Assembly (NCBI RefSeq): GCF_036785885.1 | Contig: NC_092320.1 | Location: 11,099,557 to 11,163,556 of the forward strand | DNA from: Coffea arabica | Taxonomy: Eukaryota > Streptophyta > Magnoliopsida > Gentianales > Rubiaceae | DNA: 64,000 nt | Reading direction: 5' to 3' | In this document: one piece after another, positions 11,166 to 23,255 of the stretch | Numbering within the stretch: the first letter of the stretch is position 1 | How the letters are laid out: the number at the start of each line of letters is the position of its first letter | Made by a program: the position numbers and the translations under genes | Notes under the pieces: model-generated | The model's database searches: none | Told to the model about the DNA's origin: nothing | The model's input: the letters and a program-made list of their open reading frames with translations, nothing else

Positions 11166-12376
11166 GTATATTTTTTAAAAAATAAAGGACAGTCTAAAAC
11201 CATAAAATTTTAACTTTTACTAAAAGTGCTCTTAACGCCAAAAACTCTGCTCTTAAAATTATGGGATGATGGTTAGGGATGGCAATGGGGCGGGGGTGGG
11301 GCGAGGGACACCTCCCCCAACCCCCGCCCGTTGCATTTTAATTCCCCCCGCCCCCGCCCTCGGCTTCCCCCGCCCCGCCCCGTTTCCCACCGGCGGGAGA
11401 AGTACTAAAATTAAATTACATTAAATTTTATTATATAATTTCATTATAATTAAATTTGAGCAAATAATCAAGTACTAAAATATTAACACATCACCAAATT
11501 ATTATTCATGATAACTTCACTATTGAAACTCATAAAAATAATTAAACAAGGTTATTTGAATGCAATCTAATATGATAAAACAAATATAACTAAAATAATC
11601 AAGTTTTCACTTTTGATACAAATACAATCAATAAATTATTATTGTATTTTTTTTAGAAAAAAGTGTTATTGTATTAAGTGTAGTTAGGAATTTAACATAA
11701 ATGTATTAATAAATTTAGTATAAATAATTAATAATTTTTATTAATAGGCATGTATAATTAGTAATATAATTAAAAATATCATTATATATATAATTATATA
11801 CATATATATATATATATAGTTTTTCAAACGGGTGGCGGGACGGGGGTTGAGGCTGGGGAGTATACCCCCGCCCCCCGTCCCGTTTCTAAACGGGGGGAAA
11901 ATATTCCCCTCGTCCCCGCCCCAACCCCCGCCCCAATGACCCCTCGCGGGTGTCCGCCCCCGTTGCTATCCCTAATGATGGTCACCAAACGGATATGGGG
12001 CAGGGACGGTCATTAGAAGGACTGTATCTAGACAGTTCACGGTTAAGATTTGACCAAAAAAAATTATACGGTCCAAATTTCATCTTGTATCTCGATTTTA
12101 AAAACATTTGTGAGACCCATAAAATTTTGTTCTAAAGTTACACGTTGTTGAGAGTAATTTACACCATGTGCAAACAAAGTTACGCCGTGTGCAAAATGTA
12201 CATAACTGCTAGCAACCGTTCCTGCCCGTGGTCCGTCACGAAACACCTCAAAATTACTTTTATCATTTAAAAGTGTTTATTTTTTATTTAACAAAAACAG
12301 AGCACCCCCCAAACTGACTTTTAGTTTCTGCCTAAATGCCTTTGTTTATGAATACCTGTGGGAAGAAAGTCAAATG
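11166..12376. repeat. ~510-bp direct repeat, copy 2, split by a hAT-type MITE
   Basis: Second copy of the block at 9270-9781. It runs 11168-11273, is interrupted by the element at 11274-11974, and resumes through 12376, ending with the same GTGGGAAGAAAGTCAAA. Outside the insertion the two copies differ by scattered substitutions and a few indels (for example, a much shorter C-run near 12305). The homology stops abruptly at both ends. Confidence 0.8.
11274..11974. mobile_element. hAT-type MITE with GC-rich ends
   Basis: A 701-bp non-coding element. The left end reads TAGGGATGGCAATGGGGC and the reversed right end TAGGGATAGCAACGGGGGC. The perfect 8-bp target duplication ATGATGGT flanks it (11266-11273 and 11975-11982). 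The duplicate at 9270-9781 preserves the same site without the insert, which proves the boundaries. The outer 100 bp on each side are extremely GC-rich with G/C runs, while the centre is AT-rich with a TA-repeat near 11780-11815. Eight-bp duplications and this terminus are typical of non-autonomous hAT elements in plants. Confidence 0.92.
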
Positions 12377-13020
12377 ATATTTCGATTAGCAAACGGAGAT
12401 TACAATTCGGCTAGTACAGATGTTGGAAAAAACAACACAATGCAGAATAAAATTCAATTTTTGATGTAGTTTCTTTTGAACGAAAGTGAATTAAAGGATA
12501 CATTAGTCTCTCTAAGAAAGTGAGGCAAAGGATAAATTAGCCTCATTCCCGTAAATACTGCTACCCTACGCTTCCGGGTTTCAAACGCGGTTCAGGTCCA
12601 ATAAAAACCTCCCCAATCTCATAAACTAAACTTCAAAACACTTTTTAAGTTCTCCATCCATTCTCATGTACATCTTTAAAGAGTAGAAAAATCTACACAA
12701 AGTTTAATTAATTCATAAAGAGAAAAGATAATCGTGTGAAGAAGAAAACAACAAAATGCTGATTAACGCTCTGTTAAAAGAAAATTGCTAGATTAGAAAA
12801 TTAAACATAATTTTAGAGAATTAACCCCAATAAACTTGCCATTGCCTAGCGTACCAAGCTGTTTTTCTCTTCTTAGGCCAGCAATTTAATGAGACTTCTT
12901 AAACTGAGCCATAACGTACCATCAGAACATCTATATCTATATGTATTGCAGAAGGGGTTTTTAGCAGAGACCCTCTCAATGACTTCCAAACTTTTCATTT
13001 TTTTTTCTAGATTTTTGTAT
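12377..13020. other. intergenic DNA, nothing recognised
   Basis: Between the direct repeat and fold-back element C. No coding frame, RNA gene or repeat structure was recognised. Confidence 0.4.
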
Positions 13021-13029
13021 TTATTGTAA

Positions 13030-14406
13030 GGAAAAATCGTTCAAAACGTCTCTTACATTTTGTAAAATGACTTTTTTCGTTCTTCACTTTTAAAAGTGTA
13101 ATTTTACGTCCCTTACAAATTCATATTGGTCAAATTTGGTCCCTACCTAGATTTCCGACTAATTTTAGTTGGAATTCATCACGTGCCTTGCAGGTGATTA
13201 TTTTTAGGGGTAAAATTGTCAAATCAAAATTCACATAATCAATCTATAATCTCTTACATTTCACAAAATAAATTGTTTCGTCCCTCATATTCACAAAATA
13301 AATTTTTCATCCCTCATATTTCACAAAGTGAATTTTTTCATCTCTCATTGACCATGTATACAAATATTTTTTTTAAATTCATGTATATATATATTTGATT
13401 TCACCTGAACAATATGAATAGTATGTAATATATCTCTATTTTATTTCACTTAAATAGACTAATTGTAGTTGTGTATATGCTATTCAATAGATATATACAT
13501 GAGTGTAAATCTAATAATTTTTTTAAAACCCATATATATTTATATTTGATTTCACCATGTAAATTTATTTAATATATGCAACCTTTTCTATTTTGGTAAT
13601 AATTCATTTATTAAGTTGTATAATAAGACCATCTAATTAATCAATATTAATTCGAATTTTATAGTCATGCTAATAAATTAAAATTTAAATCTGAAATTTT
13701 TATTCGCCATCTTTAAGACCAATAGTTGAATTTCTTACCTTATGATTATCTTAAAATTTAAAAGTGTCAATCACTTACTTTATTTTGTCATACTTTTCCT
13801 TTGTTTATTTTTCTATCCAAATTTAATTCGATATAAATCCTTGATAATGTTTAGAATTAAATATCTTTTTTTGTTTTCAATTTTTGAGTAAAAGGAATGA
13901 ACATGAGTAAAAAACTAATAATTTTTTTAAACCCCTATATATATCTATTTTAATTTCACTTGAACAGTACGTTCAGGTGAAATAAAATAGAGATATATTA
14001 TATGTTATTCATATTGTTCAAGTGAAATCAAATAACTATATATTAAATGTAAAAAAAAGTTAGTTATTCGTACACATGATCAATGAGGAATGAAAAATTT
14101 TATTTTTTAAAATATGAGGGATGAAAAAAATTTATTTTGTGAAATGTGATGGACGAAATAATTCATTTTGTGAAATGTGAGAGACTATGGATCGGATTAT
14201 GTAAACTTTGATTTGACAATTTTACCCTTCAAAATTGATTACAAGCAAGGCACATGGTGGATTCTGATTAAAAACTAGTTAGAAACCTAGATAGGGACCA
14301 AATTTAACCAATGTGAATTTGTAAGGGACGTAAAAGTATACTTTTAAAAGTGAGGGACGCAAAAATTATTTTGTAAAATGTGATGGATGTTTTGAACGAT
14401 TTTTCC
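13030..14406. mobile_element. large fold-back element C (~1.38 kb) with 9-bp target duplication
   Basis: Homologous over its full length to the element at 9784-11165. The ends are inverted: GGAAAAATCGTTCAAAACGT on the left and its near complement on the right. Flanking nonamers TTATTGTAA (13021-13029) and TTATTTTAA (14407-14415) match at eight of nine positions, fitting an aged MULE-type target duplication. Arms are about 420 bp and the centre carries AT-rich unique sequence. It contains no open frame of note. Confidence 0.8.
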
Positions 14407-14639
14407 TTATTTTAATACATAAAAAGTAGTGGGTTATAACCAACCCTATCATCAGTCAAATTTAAAATTTAAAACTTTCCCATAATCTATTTCATAAACC
14501 GTTTATAATTTATTTTTTATATTTTAAGTTCTTTTTACTCCTTAATTAAAGACAAATGCTTATTTACATATTATTTTAATACAATTTTAATTCGGAAACA
14601 TACAACATGATCAAGAAATAATAGAACCAATTAGAACTA

Positions 14640-16253
14640 GATTTTGAATCCAAAAAAAAAAAAAATAGGCTTATATGCCACTCACACGTTGCCGTAACTT
14701 GCAACGCCAATTAGGACTGTTTAGCGTTTTTTTTTGTAAGTAGTTAGGACACTGTAAAGTTTATTTAAGTAAATTTTGACTCATCGGTGATTTGAGTATC
14801 AACTTATTGAATATACTACAAATCCTATAATATCAGTCTACTATAAAAAATAATATTTTACTAGCATGTGATATTTGCATACGAAATTTTAGAGGTAAAC
14901 CAAATACTTTTACTTATACTCTATATAATTTGAATAGTTTTTTAACGAATATAACCATACTATGCATGATCATCATTTTGTATAATTGAAACTAGCAAAT
15001 TGTATATCAATCACAATTTAGATTTTGCTCGATACTTGCGCAGTTGGTGAGTTCTATCAGTAATACTACATCAAACTTTTAATGTTATTTCATACTCTTA
15101 TCAACATGTATTTAAAAAAATTGTAGGTTTGAAAATGATACATGTGCTCGAAAGTTAATTACGTGGTTGAGATCAAGTAATTTTACAATATCACAACCAT
15201 TGTTGATAGCAAATTCAAAGAGAATATAGATATCCGAATATACAATCATGCATATGATAAACTTGCTCTATTTAATTTAATTATTGCACAAATTTTTTAA
15301 ATTTATAATCATAACATATACCTTCTTTCATTCTTACTAGATTAAATATTTTCGAATACTTGCTTACATTCAGAGCATTAACATAGAAAACATGTTCTAT
15401 GAGCTATGCAAAAATTGTGGACAACTATGTGAAGGTCATTTTTAAAAAATAATGTGTATGCATTGTAATGACGTGGTCGACATTATTGTTAGGTAATTAA
15501 TTTCATATACATTTAATTTCAACAAATTTTCTGTATTGTATATAACATTTTATTTGTCAAACAGGTACAATATTAACATACAAATCAAAGATTCCAGTGG
15601 TAACATGCATCTTAATCTACAGGACAGACATGCACGATTTGTATTTGGTTGTGATGCTTTTTATTTTGAGAATTACAAAGGAAGATAGAATTTTTTGATA
15701 TATGTTTATTTTTTATAATGCTATTTATAAACTATGTAAAAACAATACACTAATTTTGAATTTCGCACGTACTTAATTCTCAGGACAATGATGATAGGTT
15801 GTTCAACCAACGAATCAATTCATGCAAAAATCGTGCATTTTCATTTGTAGTACGCATTTCACAAAATTTAACACAATTAATTAAATCACCAATTTTGGCT
15901 TTCATACTAAATGTTGATTGGTGTGAAGAGTGTTCACACTTTCATTCAAGATTATCAAATCGAATACATAATATTTGTAAGTATTTCATTTTAACAACAT
16001 TTAATTACATTCATTTTTATTCATATATCATTCATTTTCTAATATAAATTTCTATTATTTTTTCATAATATATCTTCCGAAAAAAGGTAATTTTTGAATA
16101 ATATACACATTCTATCATATTTCAAACTATTGTTAGATAGATATTATATTTTAATTGTATTGGTACAATTTTTTAATCTTTTTTAATTCACCCTTTTATT
16201 TTTATTTTTTTCAATAATGTCAGTACCGTGCGTAGCACAGGTATTTACACTAG
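14640..16253 (+). mobile_element. Helitron remnant with RPA-like coding fragment
   Basis: The 3' end has the Helitron layout: a short hairpin GTGCGTAGCAC (16228-16238), an 11-nt spacer, then CTAG at 16250-16253 followed by T. Inside are pieces that look like replication protein A large subunit, as carried by some plant Helitrons. One has a CKNCG zinc-ribbon half near 15410-15445 with a second CMHC half near 15450. Another is an OB-fold-like IQIKDSSGNMHLNLQDRHA following an apparent splice acceptor near 15564. Frames are interrupted, so it is not functional. I did not find a Rep/helicase domain and could not locate the 5' TC end, so the start given is only a guess. Confidence 0.6.
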
Positions 16254-16489
16254 TGTATATATAAATGTAATGTACCTTCAGCTACAAAGTCATTCTTACA
16301 AAAAAAAAAAAAAAAAAAAAAGTGGCCATGCCCCAGATACAAAAATACAGTACCATTTTTACCTGAGAAAAACTCAACTCCCTACACATAGTGGTTTATT
16401 GCAACCTTCAATTTCCACGGTCTTGTCAGGTCTCAATCTCCAATACTTTCTGCAACATACAGTGCCCCAATTTTCTATTCTTATTTTTA

Positions 16490-17246
16490 AGGATAATATC
16501 AGAAACCTCCCTTGAGGTTTCTCTTAATATCACTTGACACCGATGAGGTTTTAGAATTATTACTTACTTTCCCTTAGTAATTATGAAAAGACTATATTAA
16601 CCCTTACTTGATGCATAATTCACATTTCAAATAAATGGAGCTCAAAAATTTTTAAAAAAAAAAGAAATGAAAGTTACTTTCTTCTCTTTTTATTTTCTCC
16701 ATCACTCTCTCTTACTCATTTTTTGAATGACTATACAATATTTTATTTATAAATTATAATAAATTGAATTTTATTTTTCTTTTACTTTTTGTAATTGTGA
16801 TAAAGTGAGGTATGATTTATTTACTTATTTTGAATTATTTTTTATAATGATTGGTACAATTTAATGATTTGGATAAGGGTTAAGAAGATGTTGGAAAAAA
16901 TATAAAGTTTATACGAAATAGTTTTAAGCATATAGAGTTAAATTGGTGCAAGTATATTTATTTTCAAATATCTTTTTTACTTTTCAAATTTATAGTTTTA
17001 TGAGATATAGTATTATGATGTAGTAGTGCTACAAGAGATTTTTTTTTTTGAATGATGATTTTTTTGAAGTGAACAAAGTAATTTAAAAATATTTTTATTT
17101 AGCAAGTATAAGGATAATTTAGGATTTTTAAAAATTTTGTTACATAAATAACAAAAGTAGGAGGGGTACGTAATATTTTTAAAACTTTAGAAATACTAGT
17201 GATATGAAGAGAAACCTCAGGGGAGGGAGGCTTCTGATATTATCCC
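16490..17246. mobile_element. MULE-type MITE (GGGATAATTTCAG family), copy 2
   Basis: A 757-bp element with ends AGGATAATATCAGAAACCTC and the reverse-complementary GATATTATCCC. Flanking nonamers TTATTTTTA (16481-16489) and TTACTTTTA (17247-17255) match at eight of nine. It is non-coding and AT-rich inside. Its ends match the elements at 4898 and 50486, but the interior differs. Confidence 0.8.
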
Positions 17247-17255
17247 TTACTTTTA

Positions 17256-18016
17256 TCTTAAATGCAGTACTACAACCAATAATAGTAACACAGATTGTGC
17301 CTCTTACACAATTACATTCAAGTGCTCAAGAGTTACAGAAACTAGTGAAAAGAGAGTCTTCATTTTTTTTTGGATTTTTTTTTTTTGGCCAGGAGGGTGA
17401 AGAAAATGAAAAATTTTCTTCAACATTTAATGGCCGTCCCCATACTTTTTCTCGGAAACGGTAGAAACATATCCATACAATTATATTAGAAACACTCGGA
17501 AGTTAACGCCTATTAAACCTAGGCGGGACTCACAAAAAACCCACGCCCAACCAAATGATAGCCATCCCCATACAATCATTGGGATATTGTAACTTATGAT
17601 TTATTTTTCTTTTTCAAATTATCCCTCAAGACAATAGACACCAAATCAAGCTAGAAGAAAGGTTTAATCAGACCAAAAGCAAGGACACGAGCTTGAGACA
17701 TTTGAAAGATGCTCATCCAGCATGCAAAGCGAAAAAATGTCAAACACGTCTCAGCATTGTGAAGAATTCTTTTTCTAGGTGAATTTCCGGTACGAAGGAA
17801 AAGAGTCCAGAATGAATTCTAAGAATCACCATCAGCGACAATCCCAATAATGACAACATCGAAACATGACTGAGTGACTGACTATCTTTTGATTGTCCAA
17901 TACATGCATGAGAACCCTCCTAATGCCTTTCCAAACATCCATAACAAGTCACGCGTATCATATGAAGTTGATTTTCACACCACATGAGAAAAGGCTTCAG
18001 GTACTTCCACGACCGA
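17256..18016. other. intergenic DNA downstream of the proteasome gene
   Basis: Non-coding. The last 200-300 bp before 18017 are probably the 3' UTR of the minus-strand proteasome gene. Nothing else was recognised. Confidence 0.4.
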
Positions 18017-21000
18017 TCAGTCACGCTCACTGATGGCAGTCAAGTGCTCATCGATTTCCTCGGTTGACAACACCCTGAAGATTGGGTTCTCTTTCCTCAC
18101 AACACCAACCTGCAAGAACCCGACTACTTTAATGCAGCAGCTGTAACACATATGGCAAAGTAAACAAGTAGAGCCAATGTTGCAAAGGAAGTCGAGCAGA
18201 GCATTTGACTTCAACATATGTACAAATGTGGAACAAAATACTATGTGAAAACTAGATCATCCTTGTCATGTTATGAATCCAACCAGAAAAACCCACTGCC
18301 CTTCCCAACTGAAGCAAAGAACAAAACAGACTGCTAAGTACCCATATCCATCTTTTTTACGTTTTTCACTAAAATTAAACTGTAAATGTGCAATCAACTC
18401 ATCAGTTAACCGACACCACCCTTCCCACCAAACAAAATAACAACAACAACAATAATAACAATAATAATAATAATAACAACAGCAGCAGCAGCAGAAACAA
18501 CAACAACAATAACAACAACAACAACAACAATAATAATAATAAGATTGAAAGGAAAAAAAGAAAACACTTCTCACTAAACCTCTTACAGATCATTACTCAG
18601 ATGAGTGATGCAGATCTGATATGTAAAGATGAAATCTAAAATCTGAATTGAGGCACAATGCAAATGACAAAAACTGTTACAGAAATAAATCAGGAGAAAC
18701 AGTTCCGCACTAACTGTTGCACAATTTCTCATGCAACAATCAATAAAAGCACAAGAAAGAAAGAAAAATATACCTCGATCTCATTAGCCTTGAAATCTTC
18801 TTGCAGAACAGATTGCAACGCAGAAATGGCAGTCTACAAGAACAAACATATTAGACTGCAACTTTGGAATGGGGAAGGTACCTCAAGACAAGACTAGGAG
18901 TAACCTTGGTTTAGAAACAACTCCATTACAGGCTTCATTGACAATAATCTTAGTTAGGCTAATTAGAAGATGCCCATTCTAGATATATTTACACGACACG
19001 TGTGTCTCTATCCTTAGAGCTATTTTTGGTGTTTATCTCAATGTACTCTAGTAGTAATTCAATAACTGGTATGCCTGCCTTTTATTACCCTCCATGTTGA
19101 TTTTCAGTCTCTCAATAAATCCTGCAATCTGAAACTGTCAATGATTGCAAGAATCTGGAGTTTTACTGACAAGGAATGGAAGCTTTACTTGAACACAGAA
19201 CCCAAGCAACAGAAGGGGATGTGCACAGACATTTGAAGGATTTGGGAATACTGTCAACAGTTCTACAAATTACAACAATCTAACTGTGATATTCATAGGC
19301 TTTCCCTAAGCATGAAATCCATCTCAACTTTCATTTGTAGTGTAAATGGCTAGATGATGCTTACTGCAGGTTGCTATCTGCTGTATACTTCAGCGTACTT
19401 TTTCCCCACTAAACATATTATATTTTCACGTCCAACGATAAGTAAATAAATAAGACAGAAAAAGCAGAACACACACACACACACACACAAGGCTTTCCCT
19501 AAGCATGAAATCCATCTCAACTTTCATTTGAAGTGTAAATGGATAGATGAGGCTGACTGCAGGTTGCTATCTGCTGTATACTTCAGTGTACTTTTTCCCC
19601 ACTAAACATATTATATTTTCACGTCCAACGATAAGTAAATAAATAAGACAAAAAGAGCAGAACATACACACACACACACAAGGGGGGGGGAACTATTCAT
19701 GATGCTTTCTTGTCACCAGCACGTGTAAATCACCTATAACATGATGAAATAATCTTCGATAAATACAAACCTCGATGTCTCCTACTTTTTCACATATTAC
19801 ACAAAAATGCAGAAGTAGAGTAAGTTCTATTGTCATATGTCGAAGATCTTATTCCTCCAGTGAACTAATGCTGCCTAAACCTATCTTAGTTTGCCCAAAA
19901 TTGAATACTGGACCACACTACCCTATCCATCATTTACAATTCTCTTTACAGCATCTGCTATGTCTTTCATGATTTCTACATCACCTTCAACATCTCATTT
20001 CCCACAGAGTATTTTGCCTAAATATGCAAATTTTAGTTTACTTGTATCTTTTAAGCGTCACCTGTACTTCCAGATTTTACTATAACAGTGAATGCAACAA
20101 TGGCAAGGTTCCAACTTAATCACCTTCTAAGCCTTGTAAACAATACAAAGGAAAATCTGGCACCAAACGAAAATGCAAGGAACACTCTCGTCCTTTATTC
20201 GTTTTACCTGTACAGTTTCCTCATAAGAGAAAGCAGGGTCATTTTTCATTTTCTTCTCCAAGAAATTAATTGCCTCTTGATCTTTAGCTCCAGCACTGGT
20301 GGCCTGAGAATGGGAACAACAAATCAAACATCTACTACTTATAGTAGTTCACCAATTCTTTAGGCTTCCTAAAGCCAAAAGAAAAACATGACATTGCCAT
20401 CTCAAGTGGTAATCAGAATCCAGAATTAAACCCATGCCAAGGGGAATATACAAATGAAGTACCACAATAAAACATCTTCAGGTTTCAATAATCAATTATA
20501 CAATTCTCACAAAATTCATTTTAGATTTATTTAGACTCAAAATATAAATCAGACAAGCACTAAAAATGGTTGATTCGAAACAAGTTCAACGGAGAAAGCT
20601 TAATGAAGTTGATCAGTAAATGTTAGCTAGTGGCATCCTTGTAACTGGAGACGAGCATGCAATGAGTGATTTAGCTTAAGAGGCCCCTTTCCTCAGTCAC
20701 ACTAGTTGCTCATGCTTAATCATCAAACATAGTAAAAGCTGCTACTTTACTGATATATTGGAAAAAAGAAAAATTTCCAAGTACCTTGTGTCCGAAAAAA
20801 TGGCCAGCTGGATCGCACTTGAATAGCTGAGGTCCTGCCTCCTCATCAATACCCAATATCATAGCAACTATGCAGTAAAAATGTATATGTTAACACTTTA
20901 ACAATGAGAAAGACAATTAATTTCCAAAATTTAATACAACTGGTTCGAGACAAACCTACTCCAAGTGGCCTCATATAAGCATGTTGAGTATAAACTTGAG

Positions 21001-22817
21001 ATTTGTCAGCAATCCTGACGTATAGGCACAGAAGCATATACAAAGATATTGTTAGCACAAAAGAAAAAAAACCTTTCACACACATGGGGGAAAAAGCTCT
21101 CAAAAGTCAAGTTTTCTAGTCAAGTTTTGCTTTTTAAGCCACCAAAAATATAAGAATAGGTGGCATAATGGCAGAGTAGTTATCAGGTACAAAATGCAAA
21201 ACTTCCAAAGATGCTTGAAAATCATACAATTTCAACATTTTTCCACTATAGCCAGTTTAGATTGCAAGATTCAACAGGGTTACACGTTGATATCGAGGTT
21301 GCATAAAGAGAAATGGGCTCAATACAGAAGGAGTTCCTGAGAAACAGGATTTACAGCGATAAAAAAAATTCACTTACCATTTTGCCAATGTATCCACAGG
21401 CATCTCATAACCAAATTTGAAACGAAATTCAGCAGCCTCATTTCTAGCTTGTTGAACCAAGGTCCTTGCATCAGCTAAACAGTGAAAATAAGTATGTGAT
21501 CAGCACATGATAACAAACAATGGGCACTTATTCGGGGAGCAAAATGACTACAATTTATGTCAAAACAGGAGATTACAACACAATTTCCCCTCATACTTCT
21601 CTAAACCTTAGATAAATGTTACTCTTGATAAGAAAAGATATTTTAAATTCCTAATATGTACAATATACAAAAACTTCAGCTCTGATACAGTTCAAGGTGA
21701 ATCTAAACTTTGAAGGCAAGCTCAAAATTGTTTTGACAGAGGCAATGAACACTCGCCATCCTACCCTAACATATTCATATGCAATACCCATTTAAACGAC
21801 TATAGCAAAATTTTCTACAACCTAGCAACATATAAATGTAAAAAGACAGTTCCCTGCTAAGCCATATTAGAAACAAGTACTAAAAGATCTAAGTAAATGC
21901 ACAACTGTTACACAGTACATGAACTGCACGACATTATGTATATAAGCGTCTTCAAGGAAAGAATAAAAATCATCTCAGCTGTAACTTTGTCAATTTTCAA
22001 TCTTGCTGCCTGAAATTAATAATTCTAAGAGGTTTACCCACAGCTACCACTGAAAACACCATTCCTCTAACAATCCAGGGCTATAATTGAACTCAAAGAC
22101 TGAAAATTACTTATAATGTACCTATATAAAAACTCTCATTTAACTAAGCAATGTTCATAAGAACCTCAATCGGACCACAGAAGTAAAAAAAGATTAAACA
22201 ATAATAAGGATAAAAATAAACAAACCTGTCATCCCAGTAGCTAAAAGTCCAAGATACTTAGTAATGGGGAACAAATGGGTGACGCTAGTCTGATCCAATA
22301 ACTTGTCCTGCTCACAGGCATTTCAATTTTACATGAATCCTCCAAAATCCATAAAACATATTGCAATATTCAAGTCTCTATATCACTATTCGGCAATAAA
22401 GAAAAATAATTTAAAAAAAAAGGGAAAAAGAAAAAGAAGGAGCTAATAATTGCACTAACCGGAACTTTCTTCTGGGTAACAACACAGACGGAATCCTTCC
22501 CCCGCACGCCAATGGAGGTTATTCCGGCGGCTTTAACGGCCTTAAATGCGTACTCTGTACATATGTAAAATTAAAAACCCTAAAAAGATCAATAAACCCA
22601 TTCCTCCCACCCACCGCGTCCAAAATATAAATATTTGAAACTAAAATTAGCTCCAAATTAATAAATTTGGACGCAAATTCTAAAGAAAGCTGCGGAATAG
22701 ATAGTGAATAGGGTTTAAAAGAAATTTAAGGAGCTTACCGACTTGGTAGAGACGACCTTCGGGAGAGAAGATCGTGATGTGACGATCGTAACCACCTCCG
22801 CTTCCACGACTACTCAT
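18017..22817 (-). CDS. PAA1: 20S proteasome subunit alpha type-6 (alpha-1, PAA), nine exons
   Basis: Exons in transcript order are 22739-22817, 22460-22554, 22226-22307, 21378-21474, 20956-21014, 20785-20867, 20208-20303, 18774-18833 and 18017-18109. They give 247 residues, the usual length. The product is a structural alpha-ring subunit of the 20S proteasome core in cytosol and nucleus. Its N-terminal tails gate the chamber, and alpha subunits are not proteolytic. The alpha signature [20 protein letters not shown] is at residues 10-29, followed by [27 protein letters not shown]-like helix 1, [29 protein letters not shown], and the C-terminal [14 protein letters not shown]. All exon phases agree. 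The start is the first ATG, giving [10 protein letters not shown] longer open frame upstream is Lys-rich and lies in the 5' UTR. Identity is secure; paralogue number (PAA1 or PAA2) cannot be told. Confidence 0.97.
18437..18542. repeat. (AAC/AAT/CAG) trinucleotide microsatellite in an intron
   Basis: Compound simple repeat of AAC, AAT and a short CAG block inside the last intron of the proteasome gene. It produces long but spurious poly-Asn and poly-Leu open frames on the two strands. Confidence 0.95.
19299..19682. repeat. tandem ~190-bp duplication with (CA)n, intronic
   Basis: Two head-to-tail copies (about 19299-19489 and 19490-19682), each starting GGCTTTCCCTAAGCATGAAA and ending in a CA microsatellite. 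They are nearly identical. They lie in the proteasome intron between exons 7 and 8. The second copy is followed by a run of eight or nine G. Confidence 0.92.
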
Positions 22818-23247
22818 TTTTCTACTCGATTTCTTCTCCTTCCTCTTTTTTTTTTTCTTCAAATTGTTTTGCTTTAATGGATGAGTGGAACTTCAATGGT
22901 GGCAACGAAAATTGCAGTTTTCGATGAGAATTGGAAGAAAAAGAGACTGCAGACACTGATAAGCAAGGAAGAAGCTTCGGCTCCAAGACAAGTAGCCGAG
23001 CTTCCCTCACGTGGGCTTGTCCCGAAAGCAGTATTGGGCCATTCGACCTCAGGCGGATGACTTTGTTAGACCCACATGTTTTGGGTTTGAGGTACTGAAA
23101 CGTACAATCCCCAGTGAGGTCTGCATACTTGAGTTGAGATTCTCGGATAAAATATACTTGATAAAACGGTAACTGTTACTTTTTTTTTTTTGGACTATAG
23201 ACACAGAATATTATGTGATTTTTCTTTTATAGAAGAAAAAAAAGAAA
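22818..23247. promoter_or_regulatory. proteasome PAA 5' flank
   Basis: Upstream of the minus-strand PAA start codon. It begins with a CT/T-rich stretch (on the coding strand, A/G-rich near 22830-22860), probably 5' UTR. No specific motif is claimed. Confidence 0.4.
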
Positions 23248-23255
23248 ACATAATG

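Noticed and set aside
9268-12376. Direct repeats at 9270 and 11168 as long terminal repeats of a retroelement
   Set aside because: No TG...CA ends, no primer-binding or polypurine signal, no target duplication, and a fold-back element instead of coding sequence between them.
18388-18639. Poly-Asn and poly-Leu/Cys open frames
   Set aside because: Produced by the trinucleotide microsatellite inside a proteasome intron, so not a gene.
22680-22862. Lys-rich N-terminal extension of the proteasome subunit
   Set aside because: Alpha-6 proteins begin at MSSRGSG/MSRGSG-type starts. The Lys-rich part comes from an A/G-rich 5' UTR.
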